Assembly (NCBI GenBank): GCA_028280065.1
Contig: JANQMN010000004.1
Coordinates: 186,001 to 250,000 of the forward strand
Direction: 5' to 3'
Length of the DNA stretch: 64,000 bases
Source of the DNA: Hahella sp.
Lineage (GTDB): Bacteria; Pseudomonadota; Gammaproteobacteria; Pseudomonadales; Oleiphilaceae
Shown: positions 32,804 to 42,528 of the stretch, one piece after another
Position numbering within the stretch: the stretch's first letter is position 1
Layout of the letters: each line of letters opens with the position of its first letter
Notes under the pieces: generated by a model
Told to the model about the DNA's origin: nothing
Databases searched by the model: none
Seen by the model: the letters and a program-made list of their open reading frames with translations, nothing else
Program-made: the position numbers and the translations under genes

Positions 32804-34768
32804 TTACAAAAACGTTCTAAAAAACAACACAACCGCTTGCTGATAAATATCCCGGTTCTCTTTCTTGCGGTAGCCATGTCCTTCGTTGAGCGCATTCATG
32901 TACCAGACCGGTTTTCCGTTTTCTCGTAGTGCTTTGACGATTTGTTCCGCTTCAGTGACGGGTACTCTGGGATCGTTTTGTCCTTGCACGACGAACATCG
33001 GAACATTGATCTTGTCAACGTTGTTACTGGGGCTGATTTTTTGGAGAAACTCATACATCTCAGGGTCGCGTTCATCCCCATACTCGACACGCCGTAAGTC
33101 GCGCCGATAGTCCTTGGTGTTCTGCAAAAAGGTCACAAAGTTTGAGATTCCGACGACATCGACGGCTGCTTTTAACCGTTCACTATAGTACATTGCGGAC
33201 GCAAGCACCATGTAACCACCATAGCTGCCGCCGATAACGGCGACTCGGTTCTCGTCTAAATCCGGCTGCGATTCGATCCAATCGAGCAAAGCGCCGATAT
33301 CTTTTACCGAGTCTTCCCGTTTGAACCCATTATCCAAATTTAAGTATTCCGTGCCGTAACCGGATGAGCCCCTTACATTCGGTGCGATAACTGCGGCGCC
33401 TATGTTGTCTATCCAGGTTTGCACCGTACTTCTAAAGCTAGGCCGATACTGCGCTTCAGGACCACCATGTATGGTAATAATCACAGGATGCGGCCCCTTT
33501 TTATCGGGTTTGTAAACGAATGCGGGGATGTCGCGTTCATCGAAACTCTTATATCGAATCAACTCAGGCAGAGTGAACTTTTCGGTATCCAACCCGCCTA
33601 CTTCGCTATAGGTCCACCGTTTTAGTTCGCCAAAGTCGAGGGCTGAAGATAGCTTTAACATGAATACATCACTTGGTGTTTGCGCTGTATTCAAAGTAAC
33701 CGCCAGGTTTTGACCATCGGGGGAAAAGGCAAGTGATCGAATTATTCCAACAGGAATGGTATTGACCTTTTTAAAGTTGAAACTTTTAGGATCTAACAGA
33801 TACAAACTGTCTATACCATCTTCGTTGACTACAAAGGCGGCTTGGCTAAGGTCTTTCGACAAAACAAACTGATCAACATCCCAGGCGATATCCCTGGTGA
33901 TAAGGGTTAGCTCATTGGTCTCAAACTCCCGGTAAGCCAACTGTGTGAACTCACTCTTTTGGTTGGTAGTAAAGAAGAATCCCGCATCGTTGTCAGAAAA
34001 TGCATAGGCATAATTGATTGATGGGGTTGTTGCATTACCTTCAAGCAGGGTCTTTTCTCCACTTGCCGCATCTACCCGATAAACTCGTGAATCCGATGCG
34101 CTAACGTATTGCCCAACCAGCAAGTGTTGATTGCGGCTATCCCAGTCACTTGCGCCCCACCAACTTCCATCTTTAGCTTCCACGACAAGGCTGTCGTTCT
34201 TCGGATTGTTAACATCCATCACCCAGATATCATTTGAACGTCCATCCCGCTTGGTACTGGAGTACGCGATTTTCCTGCCATGATGACTCCACCTGATTCC
34301 GCTGTTTCGAGACTCGCCATCGGTTAACATTTGGCTTTCCCCGTTTGCTGGATCTAGTAAAAATATCTGCGAATATTCATTTCCTCCGGCATCCATTGTG
34401 AAGGCAACCAAATCACCGCCCGGCTGCCGAACCGCCCTGCTGATCGGCTCCTTAAAAAAGGTGAGCTGGGTACGCATGCCAGCGGCTTTCGCAACACGAT
34501 GAAGTTGATAAGTATCGGCAAATCGGGTGTAGATATAGATCCCATTGCCGTCTTTAGAGAAATCGACAAACGGCGCTGAGCGGACATTCTGGTATCGATT
34601 CATTTCCTCGACGAGGGTCTGTGGAATCTCTGGGACATCCTGCATGACGAGTTGGCCGTCGTTGGCTACACGCTCCGTCACGGCCAGTGAGGATAAGGAC
34701 ACTAATAAACTGCTAAGAAATATTAACCTTGAAAGCAAAACGACTCCCTTTTTATTACTAAACAGCAT
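32804..34768 (-). CDS. S9 family prolyl oligopeptidase-like serine peptidase, secreted
   Basis: The 654-residue protein has a signal peptide (ending about SSLAVT) and so acts in the periplasm or outside the cell. The N-terminal beta-propeller (about 40-390) contains DPANGESQMLTDGESRNSG and repeated WD-like strands such as SFNFKKVNTIPVGIIRSLAF. The C-terminal alpha/beta hydrolase domain has the nucleophile GGSYGGYMVLA, the aspartate in GQNDPRVPVTEAEQIV and the histidine in NEGHGYRKKEN, so the triad is complete. ATG at 34768 lies within the last codons of the GNAT gene, giving an 11-nt overlap and translational coupling. Confidence 0.92.
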   Translation of the reverse strand: MLFSNKKGVVLLSRLIFLSSLLVSLSSLAVTERVANDGQLVMQDVPEIPQTLVEEMNRYQNVRSAPFVDFSKDGNGIYIYTRFADTYQLHRVAKAAGMRTQLTFFKEPISRAVRQPGGDLVAFTMDAGGNEYSQIFLLDPANGESQMLTDGESRNSGIRWSHHGRKIAYSSTKRDGRSNDIWVMDVNNPKNDSLVVEAKDGSWWGASDWDSRNQHLLVGQYVSASDSRVYRVDAASGEKTLLEGNATTPSINYAYAFSDNDAGFFFTTNQKSEFTQLAYREFETNELTLITRDIAWDVDQFVLSKDLSQAAFVVNEDGIDSLYLLDPKSFNFKKVNTIPVGIIRSLAFSPDGQNLAVTLNTAQTPSDVFMLKLSSALDFGELKRWTYSEVGGLDTEKFTLPELIRYKSFDERDIPAFVYKPDKKGPHPVIITIHGGPEAQYRPSFRSTVQTWIDNIGAAVIAPNVRGSSGYGTEYLNLDNGFKREDSVKDIGALLDWIESQPDLDENRVAVIGGSYGGYMVLASAMYYSERLKAAVDVVGISNFVTFLQNTKDYRRDLRRVEYGDERDPEMYEFLQKISPSNNVDKINVPMFVVQGQNDPRVPVTEAEQIVKALRENGKPVWYMNALNEGHGYRKKENRDIYQQAVVLFFRTFL

Positions 34769-35339
34769 CAAAATGCTTTGGATTAATTTTGGCAGTGAGC
34801 ACGTGATCTTCCCACCTGCCGTTGATCATTAAACAAGATTTGGCATAACCTTCTTTTTCGAAGCCAAGCCGTTCTAGCAATGCTGCGCTTCGTATATTGC
34901 TTGGCATATGATTCGCCATGACGCGATGCAAATTCTGCTCATCAAAAATATAGCCAAGACAGGCTGTTAGAATCTCAGACATCATTCCTTGGCCCTGGTA
35001 TTTACTTGCTATCGCATAGCCAAGATTACAAGCCTGGAAAGCGCCATGTACCACATTGCTAAAGTTGCACTGGCCTACCACCTCAGTCCTGTCGTGGTTT
35101 AACGCAGAAAAACGGAATCCTTTCTTAGACTCCAGCAACGCTTGATTCTCCCGAAGCGACTTACGCCAGTTTTCGAGAGTATAGAATTGTTCTGAGCGCT
35201 GCGGTTCCCATACGGTCAGGTGTTCTTTATTACTCAGATAGAAATCAAGCATAAGACCTGCAGCAGACTCGCCAAGAATTTCTATCGTTGTTCTTTGGGT
35301 TCTTAAGGTAATTGTTTTACTGGATTTCACAAAGAACAC
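34758..35339 (-). CDS. GNAT acetyltransferase, RimJ/RimL type
   Basis: A 193-residue protein of the ribosomal-protein-alanine acetyltransferase group. Typical features are TVWEPQRSEQFYT near residue 40, the CoA-binding segment IASKYQGQGMMSEILTACLGY and SNIRSAALLERLGFEKEGYAKSCLMINGRWEDH. It may acetylate an N-terminus or other amine, but the substrate cannot be deduced. The start is GTG and lacks a strong Shine-Dalgarno, so it could be slightly further in. Overlap of its stop with the S9 peptidase start indicates co-transcription, although a functional link is not obvious. Confidence 0.88.
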   Translation of the reverse strand: MFFVKSSKTITLRTQRTTIEILGESAAGLMLDFYLSNKEHLTVWEPQRSEQFYTLENWRKSLRENQALLESKKGFRFSALNHDRTEVVGQCNFSNVVHGAFQACNLGYAIASKYQGQGMMSEILTACLGYIFDEQNLHRVMANHMPSNIRSAALLERLGFEKEGYAKSCLMINGRWEDHVLTAKINPKHFDAV

Positions 35340-35409
35340 TCATAAAAAACTAGGGAAAAGCATCATCGAAGTAAAGAGCCCACTGGTCTCGTGGAACTAT
35401 CAATCTTTA

Positions 35410-35865
35410 TTAAGTTTGGTCTTTTTCCAAATACTTCTTTATATCCGCAAGATCCTGTTGTATCGCTTTTTCCACCGAACCCCTGATAAAAAAGCCCATC
35501 ACCAGCGAGAGAATTTTCGCGACCAACGATTGTGCTTCCCCGGAAAATGCCATGGTCAAAATGCAGCCTGACCCGCTGTCTTGCAAGGACAATCTGGAGA
35601 CATAGACTGAGCCGTGACTTTCTGCCCGAGTCGCATAAAACGCATTCTCTTGGGCTTCGGTTATCCACATAGTTTCCGAAGCCTCTTTACCGAACATTTT
35701 TCGGGTCTCCTGCCACTTTAAACCGACCAACCCATTATCCGGTTTTTGCAACAGTTCAATGGAGATAATGCTTGAGATCATTTTTGCAGAGTTTTCGATA
35801 TCTGTGATGGCGGTCCAAACGATTACCTTGGGTTTGGCAATTTCGATACTTGTAGAGACCTGCAT
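35410..35865 (-). CDS. SRPBCC (START/polyketide-cyclase-like) domain protein
   Basis: The 151-residue protein starts MQVSTSIEIAKPKVIVWTAITDIENS, the usual SRPBCC entry (strand, helix, W-x-x-I-T-D-I-E-N), and ends with a long C-terminal helix (VEKAIQQDLADIKKYL) that closes the ligand pocket. GGAG with a 7-nt spacer marks the start. SRPBCC proteins bind hydrophobic ligands; the ligand here is unknown. The gene stands alone on the minus strand. Confidence 0.85.
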   Translation of the reverse strand: MQVSTSIEIAKPKVIVWTAITDIENSAKMISSIISIELLQKPDNGLVGLKWQETRKMFGKEASETMWITEAQENAFYATRAESHGSVYVSRLSLQDSGSGCILTMAFSGEAQSLVAKILSLVMGFFIRGSVEKAIQQDLADIKKYLEKDQT

Positions 35866-35978
35866 CTATTTGCTCCACTTCTGACTTGAATTCTTGAATT
35901 GGATTTTGCTGGCTGTTGAGGGAAAAACGAAACTGACTATCAGCGCGGATTAGGCTACAGATAAAGAGATTGGTGGAA

Positions 35979-36821
35979 TTAACTCTCCTGCTGCATCCCC
36001 AACTTCTCGCTCTGCTCAGCGAGAACATTATAGACGGAGTCATTTACAACCTGCACAAATCGTTGCCCGGTTTCACTCCCGGCAAAGGCGATGTAACCCT
36101 GGAGATCTTGCAGCGATAAGTCGCGGTAGGTATATAAATAGTTGAGATAGACCTGTTGGCCGATTCTACCTCGCAGGACTGTGCGGCGGTTTTCCACCAG
36201 CTGGCGCAGCTCCGCGAAATCAGGAACATCCTCTCCTTTAAATACGGAATACAAGGTTGCGGCCATTGACAATTCGATGGCTACTGTGGAATTCAGCATA
36301 TTTTCAGTCGCGGCCGTCGCGCGGTCAAAGGAAACAAAGAGCTGTTCCCGATCCGAACCTTGATAGCGATTGGTCAAGCTATCCAACTGGGTTTGAAGGT
36401 GCACGTACTCGTCCTCAGTAACTTCGTCCAATTCCGCAGCAAGTATCTTCTGCCCGATTGGCGATTCAAACCAGTGAACGACCTGCTGCATTTCCTGCGT
36501 CGATAATTGCTCGGCAATTCGGCTACAGATACGGTTGAGAATCTGATCCTGATTAAAAGCACCGTCAACCCGCTGTTCCAAGGCAGTGGCCATAGCGGTA
36601 GGTGCGCCAAGATGCCGGACCTTTTGCCGTAAACTGGATTTTACGATATCGGGATACTGCGCAATCAGGCTATCCATGCCGCTGTGCTGCAGCAGCTGAA
36701 CGGAAAGCTGCCGGTCTTCCTGGGATACGGCAGCCATCGCGCCGCCCATTGCCAACGTCAGTAAAGAAGTCAGTGTGAGTTTGACAATCCAATGATTCAA
36801 AAAACTTCTAAACGGCAACAT
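35979..36821 (-). CDS. exported DUF2059-like protein
   Basis: GGGA with a 6-nt spacer fixes the ATG at 36821; an upstream in-frame TTG is not needed. The 280-residue product has a signal peptide (ending GGAMAA) and an alpha-helical mature part. Two weak repeats are visible: QEMQQVVHWFESPIGQKILA and LSLQDLQGYIAFAGSETGQRF, each a DUF2059-type helical hairpin with F-x-S-P/E-x-G-Q-K/R. Periplasmic location is likely; function unknown. Confidence 0.8.
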   Translation of the reverse strand: MLPFRSFLNHWIVKLTLTSLLTLAMGGAMAAVSQEDRQLSVQLLQHSGMDSLIAQYPDIVKSSLRQKVRHLGAPTAMATALEQRVDGAFNQDQILNRICSRIAEQLSTQEMQQVVHWFESPIGQKILAAELDEVTEDEYVHLQTQLDSLTNRYQGSDREQLFVSFDRATAATENMLNSTVAIELSMAATLYSVFKGEDVPDFAELRQLVENRRTVLRGRIGQQVYLNYLYTYRDLSLQDLQGYIAFAGSETGQRFVQVVNDSVYNVLAEQSEKLGMQQES

Positions 36822-36922
36822 AGGCAATCCCGGTTTCTCGACAGGCAAGCTTCAGTTTTTCCGAGTATAGCCCTGAACCATTCGAATGGAATCAAGCACT
36901 TACAAAACGAAACATAACGTAG

Positions 36923-37114
36923 CTAACGGTAACCTTTGTAATTACGCCAAATCGGCGGATTCGGATGGGAAGCGGTATATAGTTCGGTATGGATCGCGGC
37001 CATGCTGTATCCGCGGACCATCATTGCGACGGAACTAAACTTGCCAATCAAGGCATGCGTAGTCATCCAACCAGATTTTACATCTGTACTCCGGGCAATC
37101 TTGGTGCAGGTCAT
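36923..37114 (-). CDS. possible 63-aa protein
   Basis: The frame is codon-usage plausible and ends in an unusual motif, SHPNPPIWRNYKGYR, with an earlier hydrophobic MMVRGYSMAAIHTEL. The ATG is preceded by GGGA at too short a distance, which weakens the case. It would be co-directional with, and 100 nt upstream of, the DUF2059 gene. No family recognised. Confidence 0.3.
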   Translation of the reverse strand: MTCTKIARSTDVKSGWMTTHALIGKFSSVAMMVRGYSMAAIHTELYTASHPNPPIWRNYKGYR

Positions 37115-37212
37115 TTTCCCAGCAGTTTTCGATTGATGTGTGGTTGTTCCCTGTCTCCGATGAGGGTAGCTTTAATTCCACTTGCGATGTATTAAGGCAT
37201 TACCGAGTCACT

Positions 37213-40200
37213 ATGGCTTTCAACCTGCTGTCAACGATAAAAAATACGTTTGAACTCATTCGTCACCATCAACACAGAATCTGGACGAACGAAGACCGCA
37301 TCCATATTGAACTTCGCGCTTTCAACAGTCATCAGCTGCAGCGATTCGAAAAGATACTGACCCAGGAGCTGGTTCCGATCACCGGTATTTATTGGCTAAG
37401 CCTGAACAAATTTCTGAATAAGCTCATTGTCAGTTTCGATACCTCGCAACTCGATGCAGGCCAAGTCATCGAACATGTTCAGCGGTTGGAAAAGCAAATC
37501 GGCCTGGATGACACCGCTTTCCACAGCCCCTCGAGCTACCCCGGCGAACAGGAACCTGTGCTGCGCACCTGGATAGAACTGGGGGCAAGCTGTGCCGGAC
37601 TCTGTGCCGGCACGGCGATTCGATTACTTCCGCAATCCTTGCAACGGTTGGCGCAAGCTCCCGCATGGGTGCAGTTGGCCGCACTCAATACCGCAGCCGA
37701 ATCCTTTCCGGAAATTCGCAACCCCCTGCAAAAAACCATCGGTACCGGCAATACCGAGCTCCTGCTGTCACTCACCAAGGCGCTGGGAGAAGGCGTACTC
37801 AGCGGTTGGAGCGGGTCGATCACCGATATGGTTTTTCAGTATCAACAGCTCAAAGAAATCCGGGCAAGACAAGCCATCTGGCGCCGCTGGGAACCGGCGC
37901 TATGCGGCGACCCTGTGTTATCGGAAGCCTGGCAAGTGGAGTTATCCGATGTCGAATCCATGCCCACGGTTTCCGGTCAGTTGGACGACTATATCGACGA
38001 TACCTCGCAAATGACTCTGGGGGCTTTTAGTTTCGGCCTGGTTGCCAGTCATAGCTTTGAGCAGGCCTCCACTCCGGTTTTCAGTACCACGCCGAAACCC
38101 GCTTTGGTGGGACGAGAGGGCTTTGTCACGGAAGTCAGCCAACTTCTTATCCGTCACAACATACTGGTGATGGATAAATGGGCGCTTCGGCATTTGGACA
38201 AGATAAAAGTACTCGCCATTGATGCCGAACTGCTAAACGCCAGGCGCGGGGCCGTAAGCTACATTCATCGACTGCTGGATATCGACATTAACGAAGTTAC
38301 TTCCCGGGTGGAATCTTTGTTTGATCCGGAGCGGCCATTGGAAACCACCGCTGACGAAGAATACCAACTTGCGCCGTTAGCTCTGGATCAATTGGCGCCG
38401 AATTTCCATACGGCGATTGATGCCAAACTGCTGGAGATGGAGGGCCTGTCATTTCTCGGTCTGACCCGGCAGGAAATCCCGGTCGCGATTGTCGGGGTTT
38501 TTTCCGTGGTAGACAGTGTTGCCGAACTGGTGGTTTCCCGGCTGAGGGAGGCTGGACTGCAGCTTGCCATTGTCCACCGGGGAGGCAAATCCAAGCTGTG
38601 GACCCATGCCGATTTGGAGATCCAGGGCAATGCGACCCTGGCCGAATTCAGCCAGCTACGCGAACGCAACTTGGGGGTTGCCTATATCTCTGCAAAACAA
38701 TCCGCGGGTTTGCAAGCCGCGAATATCAGTCTCGGCTTACGTATCGGGCCGACCATCCCTTGGGGGGCAGATTTACTTAGCGCACAAGGATTGGAAGATG
38801 GCATCTTGTTATTGGAAGCTATCTGCGCCGCGCGGAAAAATGTCAAACAGAGCATCGATCTGGCCAAAATCGAAGCCTTCAGCGGCATGATACTATCCTT
38901 ACGGCAGCTGGAAAGATCCACGCTGCAGCGGGTAAAGCTTGCCGCCAGTCTCACCACTTTCGCGGCCTTGCTCAACGGTATTCGCAATGGCAGGCATCTA
39001 AAACCTATCCCCGCGGGCATTCAAAAAGACCCCACTCCCTGGCATGCGTTGCCCGCTAAAACCGCAATGGATAAACTGCATAGCTCGCTAGACGGGATCA
39101 GCCAGCAACTCGCGCTCGAAAAGCATGTACCTTTCGTTGATACCACACCAAGCCCTTGGCAGCAGTTAAGCGCGACGTTCGTTGAAGAGCTGGCCAACCC
39201 GTTGGCACCAATACTGGTGGCGGGCGCCGGTCTTTCGGCGTTGACCGGGGCTTTGACCGATGCCGGGATGATTTCCAGCGTTGTGGTATTGAATGCCGCA
39301 ATCGGCGCTTATCAGCGCTATCGAACCGAATCTTCCCTCTCGGCGCTAGACAAGCAAGAGGCAGCTCCGGTCAGAATTGTTCGCGACGGAACAACCCAAC
39401 TGCATCCGGTAGACCAAACTGTGGTTGGCGATATTCTTTACTTGGAAGCAGGTGAAGTGGTGCCTGCCGACTGCCGGGTAGTCTACAGCAAAGCTTTGGA
39501 GGTGGATGAATCCAGTTTAACGGGCGAGTCCGTTCCGGTAAAAAAACATACCCGACCGAACTATTCCATGATTATTGCCGACCGCAGTTCCATGCTCTAC
39601 GCCGGAACCACGATCGCGGCGGGTACAGGAAAAGCACTGGTAATTGCTATCGGCCAGGATACCGAAGCGCACCGGGGTTTAATGCTGCGTCCCAACAAAG
39701 CCAGAGCGACCGGGGTAGAAGCCCGGCTGGATTCGATCACGGATTTAACCGCACCCATGGCGGCATTTAGCGGACTGGCGGTGATGGCCTCGGGGATTGC
39801 ACGCAATCAACCGACCGCTGAAATGATTTCCGGCGGGGTCAGTCTAGCCGTCGCCGCCGTACCCGAAGGCTTACCTCTACTCGCTACCATGGCCCAGCTT
39901 GGCGCGGCCAAACGGCTATCGAACATCGGAGCGTTAGCCCGCAACCCGCGCGCAATCGAAGCACTGGGAAGGATCAATGTACTATGCGCCGATAAAACCG
40001 GCACACTGACCGAAGGCAAGTTGCAGGTACAGGCAATTAGCGACGGACTGGAGATTCATTCCATCGAAGCTCCCGGCGCTGCCCAACTATCCATTCTGCG
40101 GCTGGCATTAAGAGCTACCCCGGATGGCAGCAATCAAGACAGTCTGCCGCACTACACCGACCAGGCACTTATTGAAGGCGCTAAGCGCCACGACATTGTC

Positions 40201-41685
40201 GAGTCGTCGTTAAAGAACTGGCAGCGGATCAACGAATTGCCGTTTAAATCCGAAAGAGGCTTCCATGCCACTCTGGGATCGGAAATAGAAGGGACAAACC
40301 GCATCTGCGTCAAAGGCGCACCAGAAATACTGCTTCCCAAATGCACAAGCTATTTTCGCGACGGCAAAGTCACCACCTTAAGTGACAACTACCGCTACAA
40401 GCTGGAACGGCACAGCCACAGACTTGCGGAGCGCGGTTTGCGGGTGCTAGCCGTGGTTGAGCGTTCGGTGCGGATCGACAAGAAAAAACTCAAGGATCGC
40501 GATTTACACGACCTGACATTCCGAGGTTTTATCGGCATTTCAGATCCGGTACGGGCAACAGCCTGTAAGGCTGTAGAAACCCTATCCCGGTGCGGTATCG
40601 AAGTGAAAATGATCACGGGAGATCATCCGACAACGGCAATCGCCATCGCCAAACAACTGCAATTGAAGAATGCCCAAGGTGTACTTACCGGGCCTGACCT
40701 GGACAAATTGAGCGATGGTGAACTGGCGGAAAAAATTGCTTCCATCTCAGTGTTTGCCCGAGTTACCCCGGCCCAAAAAGCCCGGATTGTGACCGCATTG
40801 CAAAACCTGAATCAGGTAGTGGCCATGACCGGCGACGGCACCAACGATGCCCCGGCCATTCGCTTAGCCGATGTAGGTATTGCCTTAGGCGAAAAGAGCA
40901 CTGCGTCAGCAAGAGCGGCAGCTGATTTGCTGGTAGTGGACGAGCGTATCGAAACTATCGTAGAAGCGGTGTACGAAGGTAAAGCCCTTTGGTCTTCGGT
41001 GAAGGATGCTGTCGCACTCTTGGTCGGCGGCAATTTAGGGGAAATTGGCTTCACTTTGTTTGCCGGTCTGGCCAGTGGCGGCTCTCCCATCAATGCGCGG
41101 CAGCTATTGCTGGTCAATCTGTTAACGGATGTTTTGCCTGCCTTGGCAGTCGCGTTGCGCCGTACCGGCAACCTTCCCCCGGAGCAACTGGCGCAAATGG
41201 ATTCGGCTTCCATGTTGGGCGGTGCGTTGGAAAACGATATTAAATGGCGGGCCTTGGTTACCGCAGGTTCTACGACCATAAGCTGGTACGTGGCGCGCTG
41301 GCTTGGCACGGAGCGAAGTGCCGGCACGGTCGCCTTGCTCACTTTGGTCGGCACCCAATTGGGACAGACGCTATTGGTGAGTAAAGGAAGCCGGCTGGTA
41401 TTGCTGACCAGCGCCGGTTCTTTGGCGGCAATGCTGGCCTTGGTACAAACTCCCATCATTAGTCAGTTTTTTGGTTGCCGCCCGCTCACGGTGATCGGTT
41501 TAAGTCAAGCCGGTGTGGCAACCATTCTGTCAACGATCGCCTGCACCGGACTGCCCTATATAAAACAACTGCGGACCAACTTACAGGATAACCAAGCCGC
41601 GAGTAAAAACGACACCGCCTTCGAACTCTCCGAATATCTGGCAGAGACTCTGGCAGCGGTGAAAAAACGTTTTCTGTCAGATTAG
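37213..41685 (+). CDS. giant P-type ATPase, CtpH/CtpI-like, with degenerate N-terminal half
   Basis: The 1490-residue product (start ATG 37213, GAG 5 nt upstream) has a full catalytic half: actuator LTGES (about 770), PEGLP in a membrane helix (about 884), phosphorylation DKTGTLTEG at Asp927, KGAPE (nucleotide domain) and GDGTNDAPAI (about 1207), with C-terminal transmembrane helices. The PEGL motif and absence of CPC suggest a P2-like cation pump, not a heavy-metal P1B pump. The N-terminal ~100 residues resemble an HMA-type fold (IHIELRAFNSHQLQRFEKIL), and residues ~330-520 look like a degenerate copy of the catalytic core: VLAIDAELL replaces the DKTGT strand. Mycobacterial CtpH and CtpI have comparable length and layout from memory. 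Ion unknown. Confidence 0.85.
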   Translation: MAFNLLSTIKNTFELIRHHQHRIWTNEDRIHIELRAFNSHQLQRFEKILTQELVPITGIYWLSLNKFLNKLIVSFDTSQLDAGQVIEHVQRLEKQIGLDDTAFHSPSSYPGEQEPVLRTWIELGASCAGLCAGTAIRLLPQSLQRLAQAPAWVQLAALNTAAESFPEIRNPLQKTIGTGNTELLLSLTKALGEGVLSGWSGSITDMVFQYQQLKEIRARQAIWRRWEPALCGDPVLSEAWQVELSDVESMPTVSGQLDDYIDDTSQMTLGAFSFGLVASHSFEQASTPVFSTTPKPALVGREGFVTEVSQLLIRHNILVMDKWALRHLDKIKVLAIDAELLNARRGAVSYIHRLLDIDINEVTSRVESLFDPERPLETTADEEYQLAPLALDQLAPNFHTAIDAKLLEMEGLSFLGLTRQEIPVAIVGVFSVVDSVAELVVSRLREAGLQLAIVHRGGKSKLWTHADLEIQGNATLAEFSQLRERNLGVAYISAKQSAGLQAANISLGLRIGPTIPWGADLLSAQGLEDGILLLEAICAARKNVKQSIDLAKIEAFSGMILSLRQLERSTLQRVKLAASLTTFAALLNGIRNGRHLKPIPAGIQKDPTPWHALPAKTAMDKLHSSLDGISQQLALEKHVPFVDTTPSPWQQLSATFVEELANPLAPILVAGAGLSALTGALTDAGMISSVVVLNAAIGAYQRYRTESSLSALDKQEAAPVRIVRDGTTQLHPVDQTVVGDILYLEAGEVVPADCRVVYSKALEVDESSLTGESVPVKKHTRPNYSMIIADRSSMLYAGTTIAAGTGKALVIAIGQDTEAHRGLMLRPNKARATGVEARLDSITDLTAPMAAFSGLAVMASGIARNQPTAEMISGGVSLAVAAVPEGLPLLATMAQLGAAKRLSNIGALARNPRAIEALGRINVLCADKTGTLTEGKLQVQAISDGLEIHSIEAPGAAQLSILRLALRATPDGSNQDSLPHYTDQALIEGAKRHDIVESSLKNWQRINELPFKSERGFHATLGSEIEGTNRICVKGAPEILLPKCTSYFRDGKVTTLSDNYRYKLERHSHRLAERGLRVLAVVERSVRIDKKKLKDRDLHDLTFRGFIGISDPVRATACKAVETLSRCGIEVKMITGDHPTTAIAIAKQLQLKNAQGVLTGPDLDKLSDGELAEKIASISVFARVTPAQKARIVTALQNLNQVVAMTGDGTNDAPAIRLADVGIALGEKSTASARAAADLLVVDERIETIVEAVYEGKALWSSVKDAVALLVGGNLGEIGFTLFAGLASGGSPINARQLLLVNLLTDVLPALAVALRRTGNLPPEQLAQMDSASMLGGALENDIKWRALVTAGSTTISWYVARWLGTERSAGTVALLTLVGTQLGQTLLVSKGSRLVLLTSAGSLAAMLALVQTPIISQFFGCRPLTVIGLSQAGVATILSTIACTGLPYIKQLRTNLQDNQAASKNDTAFELSEYLAETLAAVKKRFLSD

Positions 41686-41793
41686 TAAAGCTTGTATTTC
41701 TCGCAGTCCAACGGTTGGTGAACAATCAAGCTGTATAAGCCGTATACAATTAACACGTCAGATAAATGCAAGGCAGCTCTCGAGTGGCGCTAT

Positions 41794-42297
41794 TTAAGGG
41801 GACTCTAAACTGAAGTTGTCCAGCCCTTCGCAATGATAGAGATTAACGTTCTTTTCCGGTTTCATGCCGATTTTACGTAGAACCGCTTTAGAAGCATAAT
41901 TCTCATTCACAGCAACTCCATACAACTTAGAAAAGTTGGTGTTTTCAAAAAACCAACTTACCAGAGCATGCACCGCCTCCGTAACGTACCCTTTCCCTTC
42001 AAACTGTTTTGCAATGGCAAATCGAATATCGACATATTGAGGGTTTGGAGCAAACTCCGCACCCACAAAGCCTAACTTAACCCTTGAGTTTTCGCGCTTA
42101 ACGATAATGAAGGTGCCGAAACCACTTTTTTCCCAGTGATTAATTCGGTTTCTAAGGTAATCCTTTTGCTGCGCTGCGCTGTATGGCGCTCCGTTAGGAA
42201 GAAATTTTGTCTGCACGGGGCAAGATAGGATTTCAGAAAAGATATCGTTATCGCTTAGTTTCGGTTTTATAAGAATTAATCGTTCAGTTTCAATCAA
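41794..42297 (-). CDS. GNAT acetyltransferase, RimJ/RimL-like
   Basis: A 167-residue GNAT starting at TTG with AAAGGG eight nt upstream; the family-typical ETERLILIKPKLSDND begins immediately, so no other start is likely. The CoA-binding loop FAIAKQFEGKGYVTEAVHALV and ENYASKAVLRKIGM are present. The substrate is unknown. Upstream of the start is an attC-like core (CAACGCC on the plus strand), and the neighbouring GNAT gene shares this feature. Confidence 0.88.
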   Translation of the reverse strand: MIETERLILIKPKLSDNDIFSEILSCPVQTKFLPNGAPYSAAQQKDYLRNRINHWEKSGFGTFIIVKRENSRVKLGFVGAEFAPNPQYVDIRFAIAKQFEGKGYVTEAVHALVSWFFENTNFSKLYGVAVNENYASKAVLRKIGMKPEKNVNLYHCEGLDNFSLESP

Positions 42298-42312
42298 CTA
42301 CTTTGCCCTTTA

Positions 42313-42528
42313 CAACGCCAAAAGCAGCCCAAGTGCAGTGGATAGTTGGTCCGAGAGCCTGTGGTTGCCATTATTCGTAACATGATAAAGTCGCTCAGTC
42401 GTTAGAGGAGCCTCCGGATAATAAGCAGGTATGTACTCTACTCTAGATGCAGCACTCGATTTCTCTTAATTGAGGGTATCCAAATCAGGGTGCTCACTTA
42501 ATAGGGGTTGATCAATACCGAGGCGTTG
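42313..42528. other. attC-like inverted-repeat boundaries around the GNAT spacer
   Basis: Plus-strand CAACGCC at 42313-42319, 15 nt before the GNAT start at 42297, pairs with GGCGTTG at 42522-42528, immediately next to the stop of the GNAT at 42529. In gene orientation this reads as a 5' AAC-type core and a 3' GTTG-type core, as in integron cassette recombination sites, but the interval (about 216 nt) is longer than usual attC sites. The rest holds no gene. Confidence 0.35.

Noticed and set aside
40812-41459. 215-codon minus-strand frame within the P-type ATPase gene
   Set aside because: Serine/proline/threonine-rich antisense product of a conserved gene; no start signal.
41732-41748. TGTATA-N5-TATACA inverted repeat after the P-type ATPase gene, first suspected as a LexA-type site
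   Set aside because: Spacing does not match the LexA box (CTGT-N8-ACAG), and an AT-rich 6-bp repeat is expected by chance; no U-tract for a terminator.
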